A stretch of DNA of 64,000 bases from positions 92,726 to 156,725 of the forward strand of contig JAIYDL010000021.1 in NCBI GenBank assembly GCA_027487515.1. Direction: 5' to 3'. Positions 9,790 through 19,173 of this stretch are shown here, piece after piece. The position numbers were made by a program, and so were the translations under genes. Position 1 is the stretch's first letter, and each line of letters begins with the position of its first letter. The notes under the pieces were generated by a model that worked only from the letters and a program-made list of their open reading frames with translations, did no database searches and was not told the DNA's origin. The DNA is from Pseudomonadota bacterium. Lineage in GTDB: Bacteria > Bdellovibrionota > Bacteriovoracia > Bacteriovoracales > Bacteriovoracaceae.

Positions 9790-10725
9790 CTAGAAAATGT
9801 TCAGGTTCATTTGTAAAGCGATGTTCGTTACGTCATCCCGGAGGTTACTCGGAATGAACTGGATGTTGGGATACAGGAAGATATCTCGAGCAACGGAGAT
9901 ACCGAGACCCACCGACTGATAAACCTTGCGCTTGCGGTACGTGTCGGAAGGTTGGCCCCGGACGTTTTCGAACACCTGCCAGCCAAGAACAGTCCGAAGA
10001 TTGAAGACATCGTTGATGACATACTCGGCCTGAGGATAGATCCCGAGGAGCTGCTCAGTGAGCCCGTCTAATTTGACGCTGTCTCGGAAATCATAGAAGA
10101 AGGCTTGGAAAGCCGCACCATAACTGAAGCCTGTTCCCGCCCAGTCTTTCATGAAGTTCTGACTCACGAGGAGCTCGGAACGAAAGCGGCTCTCGGCCAG
10201 CTGATTGTTTGTGATCAACTTACCCTGTACGTTCGTGATCGACTGAATCCCCCAAACCTTATCCAAGTGCGTGTACTTGAGGAAAGGATCCTGGACATTG
10301 AGCTTCCGGGAGTTCTGATCGAAGGCTGCTTTCCTTGGAGAGTTGTCATCGATTTCAGAGTGAAAGGGGGTCGTCATGAAGAGCCCGGTGCTAAACGTTA
10401 AGCTATCGAGCTTCGTGAGCCGGTACTTCACACCAACTTCACCCGAAAGGGATTGAAGTGTTTGGACGTTACCGCCGCTTACGATGTTCGGTCTCTCCGG
10501 TTCCGTGGGGTCATTCAGAGAGCCACCACTGTAGTTCCAGAAGGAGGAAATGGACCACTTCGAAAGAGATCCCTCGGAGGCGCGGAGTCTCCGGTTAGTG
10601 ATGACCTGGTCGGCTTCGTCCGTTGCGGCTTCTGGAGTCGCTTGGACGGTGGCGCTCGCAGCGGTCGCCTGAGCAAAGCTATCTTGAATGAAAACCAAAC
10701 TTAATACGATCAAAAAATACTTCAT
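9790..10725 (-). CDS. Outer-membrane beta-barrel-like protein
   Basis: Signal peptide, alternating amphipathic strands, C-terminal 'IALQMNLNIF' (aromatic end). Confidence 0.55.
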   Translation of the reverse strand: MKYFLIVLSLVFIQDSFAQATAASATVQATPEAATDEADQVITNRRLRASEGSLSKWSISSFWNYSGGSLNDPTEPERPNIVSGGNVQTLQSLSGEVGVKYRLTKLDSLTFSTGLFMTTPFHSEIDDNSPRKAAFDQNSRKLNVQDPFLKYTHLDKVWGIQSITNVQGKLITNNQLAESRFRSELLVSQNFMKDWAGTGFSYGAAFQAFFYDFRDSVKLDGLTEQLLGIYPQAEYVINDVFNLRTVLGWQVFENVRGQPSDTYRKRKVYQSVGLGISVARDIFLYPNIQFIPSNLRDDVTNIALQMNLNIF

Positions 10726-10889
10726 TAAATTTCCTTCTCTCTAGAGGTTCATAGAAGAGTGTATTGATTTAAAGATCACGTGTTAACTGCATGACATAAT
10801 TGGTAAGAAAAAATCAACAGTCCCGAGCAAACTGTCACCAGTTGAACACAATGGCTGATTCCTGTTGTCGGACTTCGGGCGAAAGTTTT

Positions 10890-11504
10890 TTACCTATGGG
10901 ATTCGAACTTCAAACGGCGGTAGACCAGGGTGCGGTTGAACGCCGGCATTTCATAATCACACACAAGCTCGAAGCCGTTCTTGAGCATGTTGGAGTTCAC
11001 ATCCTCAAAGTTTCTAATCCCGCTCAACGGGTCGACCGCCTTTAGCGACAGATCAAATTCTTCGGTGGTGGGAGAACTAAACCCGCCCCCGTATTTAAAC
11101 GGTCCGTAAAACACCGCGCGAGATCCCTCTCGTAGGCGATGCCCCAGAAGTTTCATGAAGGCCTTGCAGTCCTTCCAATGCATGACGTGCAAAGTATCGG
11201 CGGAGAAAACCACATCGAACTTCACCTTCGGGAAATCATCTTTTTTTATATCAAGCTTGCGCGGGACCTGGATGCTCGGGATCCTCGCCTCTTTAAACCG
11301 CTGGCCCATGCCCGGAATCTGAACGGCCAGATCCGTCGGATGCCATTCCATGAAAGGAAAAAACGGCGCGAATGAGACCGCGTGCTGGCCCGTGCCTGCG
11401 CCGATTTCCAAAAGCCTCCGGTCCGAGGGAAGAATGACATCCTGGAGGACCGCGAGGATCGGCCCTTTGTTCTCTTCGCAAGTTTCGGAGAAGGATTTAG
11501 TCAT
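10890..11504 (-). CDS. DUF938-family SAM-dependent methyltransferase
   Basis: 'SETCEENKGPILAVLQDVILPSDRRLLEIGAGTGQHAVSFAPFFPFMEWHPTDL'; start placed at ATG 11504 with ATGA overlap to the upstream gene. Confidence 0.8.
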   Translation of the reverse strand: MTKSFSETCEENKGPILAVLQDVILPSDRRLLEIGAGTGQHAVSFAPFFPFMEWHPTDLAVQIPGMGQRFKEARIPSIQVPRKLDIKKDDFPKVKFDVVFSADTLHVMHWKDCKAFMKLLGHRLREGSRAVFYGPFKYGGGFSSPTTEEFDLSLKAVDPLSGIRNFEDVNSNMLKNGFELVCDYEMPAFNRTLVYRRLKFESHR

Positions 11505-11740
11505 CTCCCCGCCTCGAGGATGTTCTTCAGACGAAGGTCTTTGATGTCGATGTAGACCTGATTGGTTCGGAGTGAGTTCACCCGCCACTTTTCACGGTCC
11601 TCTGGGGTGAGACCACTTTTCCGAGCTGCAAAGGCTTTGTGCTCTGCTTTGAGCACCACTAATTCTTTTTTTAGAGATTCGAGTTTCAACTTGTCCTCAG
11701 CGCTGAGGTACTCTCCGTCTTCCATCGTTGGTCCTTCCAC
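11501..11740 (-). CDS. Hypothetical small coiled-coil protein
   Basis: 79 aa, charged/helical, ATGA-coupled to the DUF938 gene. Confidence 0.55.
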   Translation of the reverse strand: MEGPTMEDGEYLSAEDKLKLESLKKELVVLKAEHKAFAARKSGLTPEDREKWRVNSLRTNQVYIDIKDLRLKNILEAGR

Positions 11741-11832
11741 GGCGGGTAAAAATCTAAATCGAGTTGCTGGTTTGAGCTCTTCAGGTTCCGCTCAGTCCAA
11801 CCACTGAAGGCCCCATCTCTGAGGCCCTGAGA

Positions 11833-11952
11833 TCAGTTGTAGTCTTTTTTAGTTTTCGCTTTCTCTTTCTTCTTATCCTTCTTCTCTTTTGTTGTGAGCT
11901 TAGGCTTACCCTTCGCTTTTCCTTTGTCCTGTCCACCTTCTCCGCGTGCCAT
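11833..11952 (-). CDS. Lysine-rich 39-aa miniprotein
   Basis: ATG..TGA frame MARGEGGQDKGKAKGKPKLTTKEKKDKKKEKAKTKKDYN; below the ORF-track size cutoff; GA-rich stretch upstream of ATG. Confidence 0.45.
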   Translation of the reverse strand: MARGEGGQDKGKAKGKPKLTTKEKKDKKKEKAKTKKDYN

Positions 11953-12121
11953 GGTCTACTCCTTCGAACGTTATGATTTTAGAGTCTACCACAAAAAACG
12001 GTAAAGCCCCGATTTTACAACAACGCAAAGCAAAATCATGAATCTTTAGGCCAAACAAAACTTTTGCGGGCTATCGGACATCTTCTGGGAGTGATACCAG
12101 AAAAGAAAAAGGGTCTAAACT

Positions 12122-13051
12122 ATGAAAATCCTCGCACTCCTCTTGCTCTTCGTTGGCACCGTAGCCGCCTCTGAACCACAGGGTGGATCTCTACTCAACC
12201 GAGACGCCCAAGTCACTGGTTTCGGACGTGTTCGCTACCGAGCTCCTCTGGAGGGTTCTTCAGGCAGCCCGATTGTCTTAGTCCATGGGATCTACGGTGG
12301 CGCTAGCCATCGCACCTACCGGAAGCTCCTCCCGCTCCTCGACCAAGCGGGAAAAAGAGTTTACCTCCTCGACCTCCCTGGGGCCGGAGAAAGCGACAAA
12401 CCGAGGCGCTTCTACACGATCGCAGACCTCGACCGATTTTTAGAGAATTTTCTCGCTGAGGTTATCCAAGAGCGAGCGACGGTCGTGGCAGAGTCTCTCG
12501 CAGGAACCGCATCCCTGAAAGTGTCTTCGACCCGACCGGATCTCATCCGTCGGCTGGTCCTCTTATCACCCACCGGGGTCAACAGCCTCGCGACACCCCC
12601 GTCTCAACGGGAGTTAAGACTGTTTGAGCGCCTCTCGACTGACGACGCGGCCCTTCGGGCGTTCTATGAAGGCCTTTTGACTGATAACTCGCTGCGCTTT
12701 TTTTTGAAGTTCGGGTTCTTTGATGATGGCCTTATCGACGAGAACTTACTGAGTGACTTCCGAGTGCTGAGACCCAACGCCGACCAACGGTTTCTCACGC
12801 TCTCCTTTGTCTCTGGGCAAATCTACCGCTCGTTCGAAGACTCGTCTCGAGATGTGTTTATTCCGGTCCTCGGAATCTTCGGCGCTGAGTATGAAAACTT
12901 CCAGGAAACAAAGCCGAGCACGGCCGCGGACTTCAGGGCCATCCGCCCACAGTTTGACTACGTCGAGATTCCGAAGAGTGGGAGTTCGGTGCAGCGAGAG
13001 AAACCCGAAGCGGTCGCCCGCGAGATCCTAATCTTCCACGAAGAAGATTAG
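12122..13051 (+). CDS. Alpha/beta-fold hydrolase, secreted
   Basis: Signal peptide; 'PIVLVHGIYGGASHRTYRKLLPLLDQAGKRVYLLDLPGAGESDKP'; 'VVAESLAGTASLKVSSTRPDLIRRLVLLSPTG'. Confidence 0.85.
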   Translation: MKILALLLLFVGTVAASEPQGGSLLNRDAQVTGFGRVRYRAPLEGSSGSPIVLVHGIYGGASHRTYRKLLPLLDQAGKRVYLLDLPGAGESDKPRRFYTIADLDRFLENFLAEVIQERATVVAESLAGTASLKVSSTRPDLIRRLVLLSPTGVNSLATPPSQRELRLFERLSTDDAALRAFYEGLLTDNSLRFFLKFGFFDDGLIDENLLSDFRVLRPNADQRFLTLSFVSGQIYRSFEDSSRDVFIPVLGIFGAEYENFQETKPSTAADFRAIRPQFDYVEIPKSGSSVQREKPEAVAREILIFHEED

Positions 13052-13098
13052 GCACCGAAACGACTTTGAGCTGCGCTTGTTGGAAATGACCACCTACC

Positions 13099-13560
13099 CT
13101 ACTGGTAGACTCTGGTCGTTTTCATCACGGATGGCCAGTTGAGCTGAGCTTTTTTAATCAGGGCGTCACGGTCCCGTCGCCACTTCTTTTGCACCCCAAG
13201 ATCGTAGTTAAAGTAGAGTTGACCATCGACCACTGTGTAGGCCTCTGGCTCCGTCTTCGCCTTGTACTCTCCGGCCGTGCCGAAGGCACAGAACCCGTTG
13301 AACTGCGGGCTAAGCTTTTCAGGAGATGCAAGGAATCGCTCTCGATGAGCTTCCGAGGTGAAAAGGAAAATGGAGCCTTTAAACGTGGCCTGGATCGATG
13401 GGATCCCTTGGCGAGGACCACTTCCGTCAAAGAACGTGATCGGATCGATCCCCCCAAGTGCAAGCCCATTCCGTTCAAAGAAATCGCCAGCGGCAACCGC
13501 TCCAGAAAACACAAAACTCAGGACGACGAACAGTTTCCTTGGTATCTCCTCTAAGATCAT
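13099..13560 (-). CDS. YHS domain-containing secreted protein
   Basis: 'GLALGGIDPITFFDGSGPRQGIPSIQATFKGSIFLFTSEAHRERFLASPEKLSPQFNGFCAFG'. Confidence 0.8.
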   Translation of the reverse strand: MILEEIPRKLFVVLSFVFSGAVAAGDFFERNGLALGGIDPITFFDGSGPRQGIPSIQATFKGSIFLFTSEAHRERFLASPEKLSPQFNGFCAFGTAGEYKAKTEPEAYTVVDGQLYFNYDLGVQKKWRRDRDALIKKAQLNWPSVMKTTRVYQ

Positions 13561-13574
13561 TCAGCGTTGCTCAG

Positions 13575-15149
13575 TTACGAAGAAGTTTTAAGGGCCCCTC
13601 TCCGAAAGTAAACGCGGGCGCATTCGACGATAAACTCTCCGAGCTCGGGTCCTCGACAGGCCCCCTGTTTTTTGACAAGAGCGCCAATCCGAAAGAGGTA
13701 CTGCCACTGCTGGAAGAGAGTCCCGTAGGCTTCCGCCAGGGTCGTCTTCGAATCCCAGATGTGCGTCGCTTCGGACCCCGCTCCGTTGACTTCGATGATC
13801 TCAAACTCTCGACCGTTCTTCAGCGTGGCCGCATCTTTATACCGAAGATCGACGCGGCCGAAGAAAAAACCGGGGATGCCGTGAGCGATGCCCTCGATGG
13901 CGCCGAGGAGTTCGGGAGAAGCGAGGTCTTTCCCGTTGAGGAAAACTGCTCCCTGACAATGGTTCCCGCATTCCGAGAGGTAGAACCGTTGTGAAGGTGG
14001 AAGGACGAAGTCGAGCTTCGCCTTGTGGCGCTCGAAGTACACGGCGGCGATGATCCGCGCGCGGGGATCTCTCAGGATGAGATCACCGAGTCGAGACTCA
14101 CCGTCCCCGACGACGAATGGAAACTCTTTGTCGGTGACGGAGAAGATGAAGCCTCGCTCCTCGGTCGGCAGGCGGATGTAGAAAACTCCTGCTTCCTGGC
14201 CGAACTGGCTTTTCCTCTGGAGGATCACGGCGCCCGCACTTAAGCGGAGGTACGAATCTAAATCTCCCTCGGTCGCAATGACCCGCACGCCGAAGCCCCG
14301 CTGCCCCACGTCCGGCTTGGCGATGAGAGGAAAGTCAATGCCAGCACTGGTCAACTTTTGACGGATCTCGGACATCGCCTCACCCTCTTTCACCATGATC
14401 GCTGGAAGGGTCGCGGAAGCATCCGGGGAGAGGTGTTTAAGAAAATCCCACTTCGATTCTCCGATGAGGCCTCCGTGCTTGAAAGCATTTCCGGCATAGA
14501 AGGGCAGCAAGAAGCTCCCGTGACGGAGCGAAAGGTAGATGTAGTAAGGCACGATCGGGAGATAAAAAATCTGGGAAGGCCAGAACTCGAAGTGCAGCCA
14601 GCGCCGCCAGGCGTGCAGCGCCGCTCTTCGCTGCCACGAGTTCTGGAAAAAAAAGGTCGCTTGTTTTAGGCCATACAGAAGGATGAAAAAAGAGAGCAGC
14701 GCCAGGAGCAGGTGATCCTTGAAAGGAGATAACAACGCAAGGCCAAAGTAGAGGGTACAGAGGACCCAGCCAGAGACACTCAGGGCCGTGAGGATCAAAA
14801 ATCTGAGGCGAGAAAAGCCAAGGAGCCCCGCGCCGATGTACGTAGGAATCCTCGTGCCAGGCACTGCGCGCGAAATAACCACAGCGGCGTCGATCTTATT
14901 GTTCTCCCGCAGCGCTCGTAGCGCCAACTGGAAACTCGGAGCGTCGATTTTTTTCTGGAGGTACGGTACCATCGAGGCATACTTCCCGAGGTAGTAGAGG
15001 CCAAAGTCTCCCAGCGTGATCCCCGAGAAGCAGATCAAGAAGGCTTCGAGGAAGCTCAGCTTCCCTTGGGCGATCAGGGCGAGGGCAACTCCGAGAGCGA
15101 CGTCCTCAAGGACGAAAGTGCTGAGGAAGAGGCCTAGGGAAACTGACAT
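13575..15149 (-). CDS. DedA/SNARE-associated membrane domain fused to ATP-grasp-like domain
   Basis: N-terminal polytopic DedA-like segment ('LGDFGLYYLGKYAS','SRAVPGTRIPTYIGAGLLG'); C-terminal ATP-grasp signature ('FPLIAKPDVGQRGFGVRVI','FFFGRVDLRYKD...FEIIEVNGAGSEATHIWDS'). Confidence 0.75.
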   Translation of the reverse strand: MSVSLGLFLSTFVLEDVALGVALALIAQGKLSFLEAFLICFSGITLGDFGLYYLGKYASMVPYLQKKIDAPSFQLALRALRENNKIDAAVVISRAVPGTRIPTYIGAGLLGFSRLRFLILTALSVSGWVLCTLYFGLALLSPFKDHLLLALLSFFILLYGLKQATFFFQNSWQRRAALHAWRRWLHFEFWPSQIFYLPIVPYYIYLSLRHGSFLLPFYAGNAFKHGGLIGESKWDFLKHLSPDASATLPAIMVKEGEAMSEIRQKLTSAGIDFPLIAKPDVGQRGFGVRVIATEGDLDSYLRLSAGAVILQRKSQFGQEAGVFYIRLPTEERGFIFSVTDKEFPFVVGDGESRLGDLILRDPRARIIAAVYFERHKAKLDFVLPPSQRFYLSECGNHCQGAVFLNGKDLASPELLGAIEGIAHGIPGFFFGRVDLRYKDAATLKNGREFEIIEVNGAGSEATHIWDSKTTLAEAYGTLFQQWQYLFRIGALVKKQGACRGPELGEFIVECARVYFRRGALKTSS

Positions 15150-15158
15150 GGTTTAACC

Positions 15159-15788
15159 TCAGTGCTTCGCACCGGGCCCCCAGATTTTCTCGAGCCGCGC
15201 ATCACGGCCACACTGGTAGCGGTAATACTTGTACCGGATTGGATTCTTTTCGTAATACGATTGGTGATACTCTTCACCTCGGAAGAAAGGCTTCGCAGGG
15301 AGAACGAGGGTCTCGATCTTTGCGAACTTCGCGTCACGGGTCTTCAGCACCTTGAGGGACTCAGCGATGTCTCTCTTCTCGCTCTCGTCGCTGTAAAACA
15401 CAGCGCTAGAGTACTGCTCTCCCCGGTCGCAGAACTGCCCGCCACGGTCGAAGGGATCGATGTTCTTCCAGAACACGGGAAGGAGCTCTTTGAACTTGAT
15501 CCGCTTGGCATCGTAGGTGACCCGGATGACCTCCCGGTGGCCGGTGTTTCCAGCAGAAGTTTGTTCGTAGGTGGGTCTATCGGTATGCCCACCGGAGTAA
15601 CCAACTTCCGTCGACAGCACTCCCTGGGACTTGAGCTCGTCAAACGGTCGCTGCATGCACCAAAAACAGCCCCCGGCGAAGATTGCGGTCTTCACCTCTT
15701 GGGTTTGAGTCACTTTCGGGCCGTCGGCCGCGAGCGAGGTCCCAGAAAAACAACTTAGGATCAAGATGGAGAAAAAAATCGTCTTCAT
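15159..15788 (-). CDS. msrA: Peptide-methionine (S)-S-oxide reductase, exported
   Basis: '[33 protein letters not shown]' with N-terminal signal peptide. Confidence 0.95.
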   Translation of the reverse strand: MKTIFFSILILSCFSGTSLAADGPKVTQTQEVKTAIFAGGCFWCMQRPFDELKSQGVLSTEVGYSGGHTDRPTYEQTSAGNTGHREVIRVTYDAKRIKFKELLPVFWKNIDPFDRGGQFCDRGEQYSSAVFYSDESEKRDIAESLKVLKTRDAKFAKIETLVLPAKPFFRGEEYHQSYYEKNPIRYKYYRYQCGRDARLEKIWGPGAKH

Positions 15789-16294
15789 TTAGAGACCTCT
15801 TTGAGAAAGGCTCCGTATCCCTCGGGCTGCATCTTCGCCTTTGGTACGAATCGCAAAGCTGCCGAGTTCATGCAGTAGCGCAGCCCCGTTGGCTTGGGCC
15901 CGTCGGGGAAGACATGCCCGAGGTGGGAGTTGCCTTTTTTGCTCCGAACCTCAGTCCTCTCTCCGAACCAGGACCGGTCGACTTTCTCAACCACAGCCTC
16001 TTTCACTAAGGGCCTAGAGAAGCTGGGCCACCCGGTTCCGGAATCGTACTTATCCCGAGAGCTAAAGAGAGGCTCCCCGGAAACCACATCCACGTAGATT
16101 CCTTCTTCTTTGTTGTTCCAGTACGGGTTCTTAAACGGCGGCTCTGTCCCATCTTCTTGCGTGACCTCGTACTGGATCGGAGTGAGTTTCTTCTTGAGCT
16201 CCTCTTTCCCTGGAGCGGCCTCGGCCATCGCTGTGGTGAGGGAAGTCAAAAGGGTGAGTGATAGCATGTTTTTTCCGAATCTGTTATGTCTCAT
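15785..16294 (-). CDS. msrB: Peptide-methionine (R)-S-oxide reductase, exported
   Basis: '[14 protein letters not shown]', '[26 protein letters not shown]'; ATGA overlap with msrA. Confidence 0.95.
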   Translation of the reverse strand: MRHNRFGKNMLSLTLLTSLTTAMAEAAPGKEELKKKLTPIQYEVTQEDGTEPPFKNPYWNNKEEGIYVDVVSGEPLFSSRDKYDSGTGWPSFSRPLVKEAVVEKVDRSWFGERTEVRSKKGNSHLGHVFPDGPKPTGLRYCMNSAALRFVPKAKMQPEGYGAFLKEVSK

Positions 16295-16515
16295 GGCTTT
16301 CTCCTACTTCGAACACATCGAGGACTTCATTAGTGGTAAGTACCTCACACGAGTAAGAGTAAGTCTTTCACCGAATGTTACAAAAACTTGAAACAAGTCC
16401 CATTCGCCAAAAGATAACAAGCACTTAGCATCAAAAAAAAAGACGCCAAGACTGTAATGAAATGAGTCTTTCAAGCACATATGAAAAACAATTCCAAACT
16501 CCACAGGAGACCAAA

Positions 16516-16992
16516 ATGATTCGATTCCTGGTTCCGGCGCTCTTTGCCTTACTCGGACTCTCGGCTTCCGCCTCGACCTCTAACTTAAGTAAGGATGGCC
16601 TCGCCCTCGAAGGCTTCGATCCTGTGTCCTACTTCAGGCCCGAGGCCAAAACGGAAGGTCCACAGACGGGCAACCCGAGTTTCCAGGTCACACAGAACTC
16701 TGCGACCTATCGGTTTGCCTCCGAGAGCAACAAGCAAGAGTTCTTGAAGAACCCAAGCAAGTACGTGCCGGCGTTCGGAGGCTGGTGTGCCTACGCCGTT
16801 GCCGAGAAGAAAGAGAAAGTTGAAGTCGACGTAAAGAGTTTTCTGATTCAAGATGGTAGGCTGTTACTTTTCTTCAACGGCATCTTCGCCGACACAAGAG
16901 ACAAGTGGCTTCACACAAAGTCAACGCCCGCGGCAAAGTTCCTTCAGGATGCAGATGCCCACTGGCCCGAAGTCAAGAACAAGGATTCTTGA
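16516..16992 (+). CDS. YHS domain-containing secreted protein
   Basis: 'GLALEGFDPVSYFRPEAKTEGPQTGNPSFQVTQNSATYRFASESNKQEFLKNPSKYVPAFGGWCAYA'; start at ATG 16516 before a signal peptide. Confidence 0.85.
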   Translation: MIRFLVPALFALLGLSASASTSNLSKDGLALEGFDPVSYFRPEAKTEGPQTGNPSFQVTQNSATYRFASESNKQEFLKNPSKYVPAFGGWCAYAVAEKKEKVEVDVKSFLIQDGRLLLFFNGIFADTRDKWLHTKSTPAAKFLQDADAHWPEVKNKDS

Positions 16993-16995
16993 TCC

Positions 16996-17406
16996 ATGAA
17001 ATCAAAACTCCTGCTCCTGCTTCGCCTAACGTCGGCGGTCATCATGCTCCAGACACTCTTTTTCAAATTCACCGGGGCACCTGAGTCGATCTACATCTTC
17101 GAAACTCTCGGCATGGAGCCCTACGGTCGGTACGTCTCAGGGATCGGCGAACTCTTCGCTAGCGTCCTGCTGCTGAGCCCGGGGCTTCAAGTCTTCGGCG
17201 CCGTCGTGGCCATGAACATCATGCTCGGAGCGATCTTGAGTCATGTGACGGTCCTTGGAGTCGTGGTCCAGGACGATGGGGGTCTCCTATTCACTCTCGC
17301 TTGTGTCGTCTTCCTCGCGAGTGGAAGCATCGTTTTCCTGCAACGGGAGACGGTTTTCCCAATGCTCAGAAGCTTCCAACGCCTCCTTCGAAGATCACAC
17401 CAGTAG
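16996..17406 (+). CDS. DoxX-family membrane protein
   Basis: Four-TM profile, 'GIGELFASVLLLSPGLQVFGAVVAMNIMLGAILSH'. Confidence 0.75.
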   Translation: MKSKLLLLLRLTSAVIMLQTLFFKFTGAPESIYIFETLGMEPYGRYVSGIGELFASVLLLSPGLQVFGAVVAMNIMLGAILSHVTVLGVVVQDDGGLLFTLACVVFLASGSIVFLQRETVFPMLRSFQRLLRRSHQ

Positions 17407-17412
17407 GGTCCC

Positions 17413-19038
17413 ATGAAAGAAAAACTCACCCCAGAGCTCAAGCGAACGATCCTTTTCCAAAACGATGCCTTCGAGATCGTCTCGATTCAATGGTCGGAAG
17501 AATGCAGGTCGGCCCTGCACAATCACGGATGGAGTCAGTGCCACGTGCTGATCCAAGAAGGGTCTTTCCAGAACAGGATGGAGGCAGGGGCAGCGAGCGA
17601 GACTCGGAGGCTGGAAGTGGGGCAAGTACTAAGCACTCCCGTCGGCGCCTCTCATGAAATGCGCTGCCTGACAGCGGAGGGAAAGACGCTTCACGTTTAT
17701 ACCCCTCGGATCAAGGCCTGGGAGAGTAAGGATCAAAAATTCAGGCCCGCCATCGACGCCGCATGCCTCTCGGAACTCTCCCTTGGGGCGGGCGTCCAGT
17801 TAGAACGACTCAGTGAGATCCTGGGAATGATCGAGCGAAACTCGATCTCCACGAACTCCCCTTTCTTCATGAATCAGCTCTTCTCCGGTGTCCATCCTCA
17901 GACTCTCCTGGCCGAAGACGTGATCGCTCGGACGAAGACAACGCTAGCAACTCAGGAAGCGGCTCCAGTATATTCGAAGATCGAAAGCGAGATCGTTCAG
18001 CAGCTCGGGGGTCTCATCGGGTGGGATCCTTTACACCGAGATGGGGTTTCGGTCCCAGGGGGGAGTGCGGCCAATTTCATGGCGCTCCAGCTGGCGAAGC
18101 ACCTGAAGTTCCCCGACAGCAAAACGCACGGCCTCGCCGGAAGACCGCTTAAGATCTTCGTCTCAACCGACGCTCACTATTCCTTTCAAAAAGCTGCCAA
18201 TGCCATGGGCTTTGGCACTGATGCCGTCGTAAAAGTTGGCGTCGACGAAGCAGGACGCATGTCCCCCGCTCGCTTGTCCGACGCTCTTCTTCAAGCCGTC
18301 GAGCGCGGCGACATTCCCCTCCTCGTCAGCGCAACCGCGGGAACAACGGTCTACGGTGCCTTCGATCCCATCGCAGCCCTTCATGAAGTCTGCCGCCACC
18401 ACAAGGTCTGGCTCCACGTCGACGGCGCCTGGGGAGGCCCAGTGCTGTTTTCGAAAAGCGCACGGCACCTCGTTCAAGGCATCGAACTGGCGGACTCCGT
18501 CACTTTCGATGCACATAAGCTTTTCGGTGCCTCTCTCACCTGCAGCTACGTCCTCACGAAGCACAAGAACCTTTTGCTAGAGGCCAATGACGTTAGCGGT
18601 GCCGAGTACCTCTTCCACGAGAATTCAACGGAAATTGACCGGGGGAAGCTCTCCTGGCAGTGCGGCCGAAGAGCAGACAGCTTGAGTTTCTGGAGCGTTT
18701 GGAAAAGCCTCGGAACCGACGGCTTGGGGAGCTTCGTCGACAGACTCTTTGCAGTCCGAGAGGCGTCTCTCGAATGGGTTCGCCTGCAGCCTCGGTTGGA
18801 GGTCGTCAAGGAACCTCAGTTCCTGAACCTCTGTATTCGAGTGAGACCTCCCGCAGGTGCAGAGACCGCCGAATGGTCGAGAGAGGTCCGAGAACGACTG
18901 AAGGAAGAAAACCTCGCGATGATCAATTATTCCTCGGATGAAAAGGGAACGTTCCTGAGACTCATCCTGGCCCACCCAGAAATCAACGCCGAGTACGTTC
19001 AACAGATCCTAGCTGCTGCGCTGAGTGTGACCCGATAA
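17413..19038 (+). CDS. Fused cysteine dioxygenase-like cupin + cysteine sulfinate/glutamate decarboxylase-type PLP enzyme
   Basis: N-term 'SALHNHGWSQCHVLIQEGSF' and 'GASHEMRC...TLHVYTPRI' (CDO-like); C-term group II decarboxylase motifs 'FFMNQLFSGVHPQTLLAE', 'HVDGAWGG', 'SVTFDAHKLFGASL' (PLP lysine). Confidence 0.85.
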   Translation: MKEKLTPELKRTILFQNDAFEIVSIQWSEECRSALHNHGWSQCHVLIQEGSFQNRMEAGAASETRRLEVGQVLSTPVGASHEMRCLTAEGKTLHVYTPRIKAWESKDQKFRPAIDAACLSELSLGAGVQLERLSEILGMIERNSISTNSPFFMNQLFSGVHPQTLLAEDVIARTKTTLATQEAAPVYSKIESEIVQQLGGLIGWDPLHRDGVSVPGGSAANFMALQLAKHLKFPDSKTHGLAGRPLKIFVSTDAHYSFQKAANAMGFGTDAVVKVGVDEAGRMSPARLSDALLQAVERGDIPLLVSATAGTTVYGAFDPIAALHEVCRHHKVWLHVDGAWGGPVLFSKSARHLVQGIELADSVTFDAHKLFGASLTCSYVLTKHKNLLLEANDVSGAEYLFHENSTEIDRGKLSWQCGRRADSLSFWSVWKSLGTDGLGSFVDRLFAVREASLEWVRLQPRLEVVKEPQFLNLCIRVRPPAGAETAEWSREVRERLKEENLAMINYSSDEKGTFLRLILAHPEINAEYVQQILAAALSVTR

Positions 19039-19173
19039 GAACGCCTCAATTAGGCAAGTGATAAAAGAGTTAAGATCGAGGCCTCGTAAAAATCAAATTG
19101 ACTGGCCAGAGGAATTACGGAATAAAACTCTTTTTAAGATTCACGATCTCGGCGTCTAAAAATTGGAGTTTCC

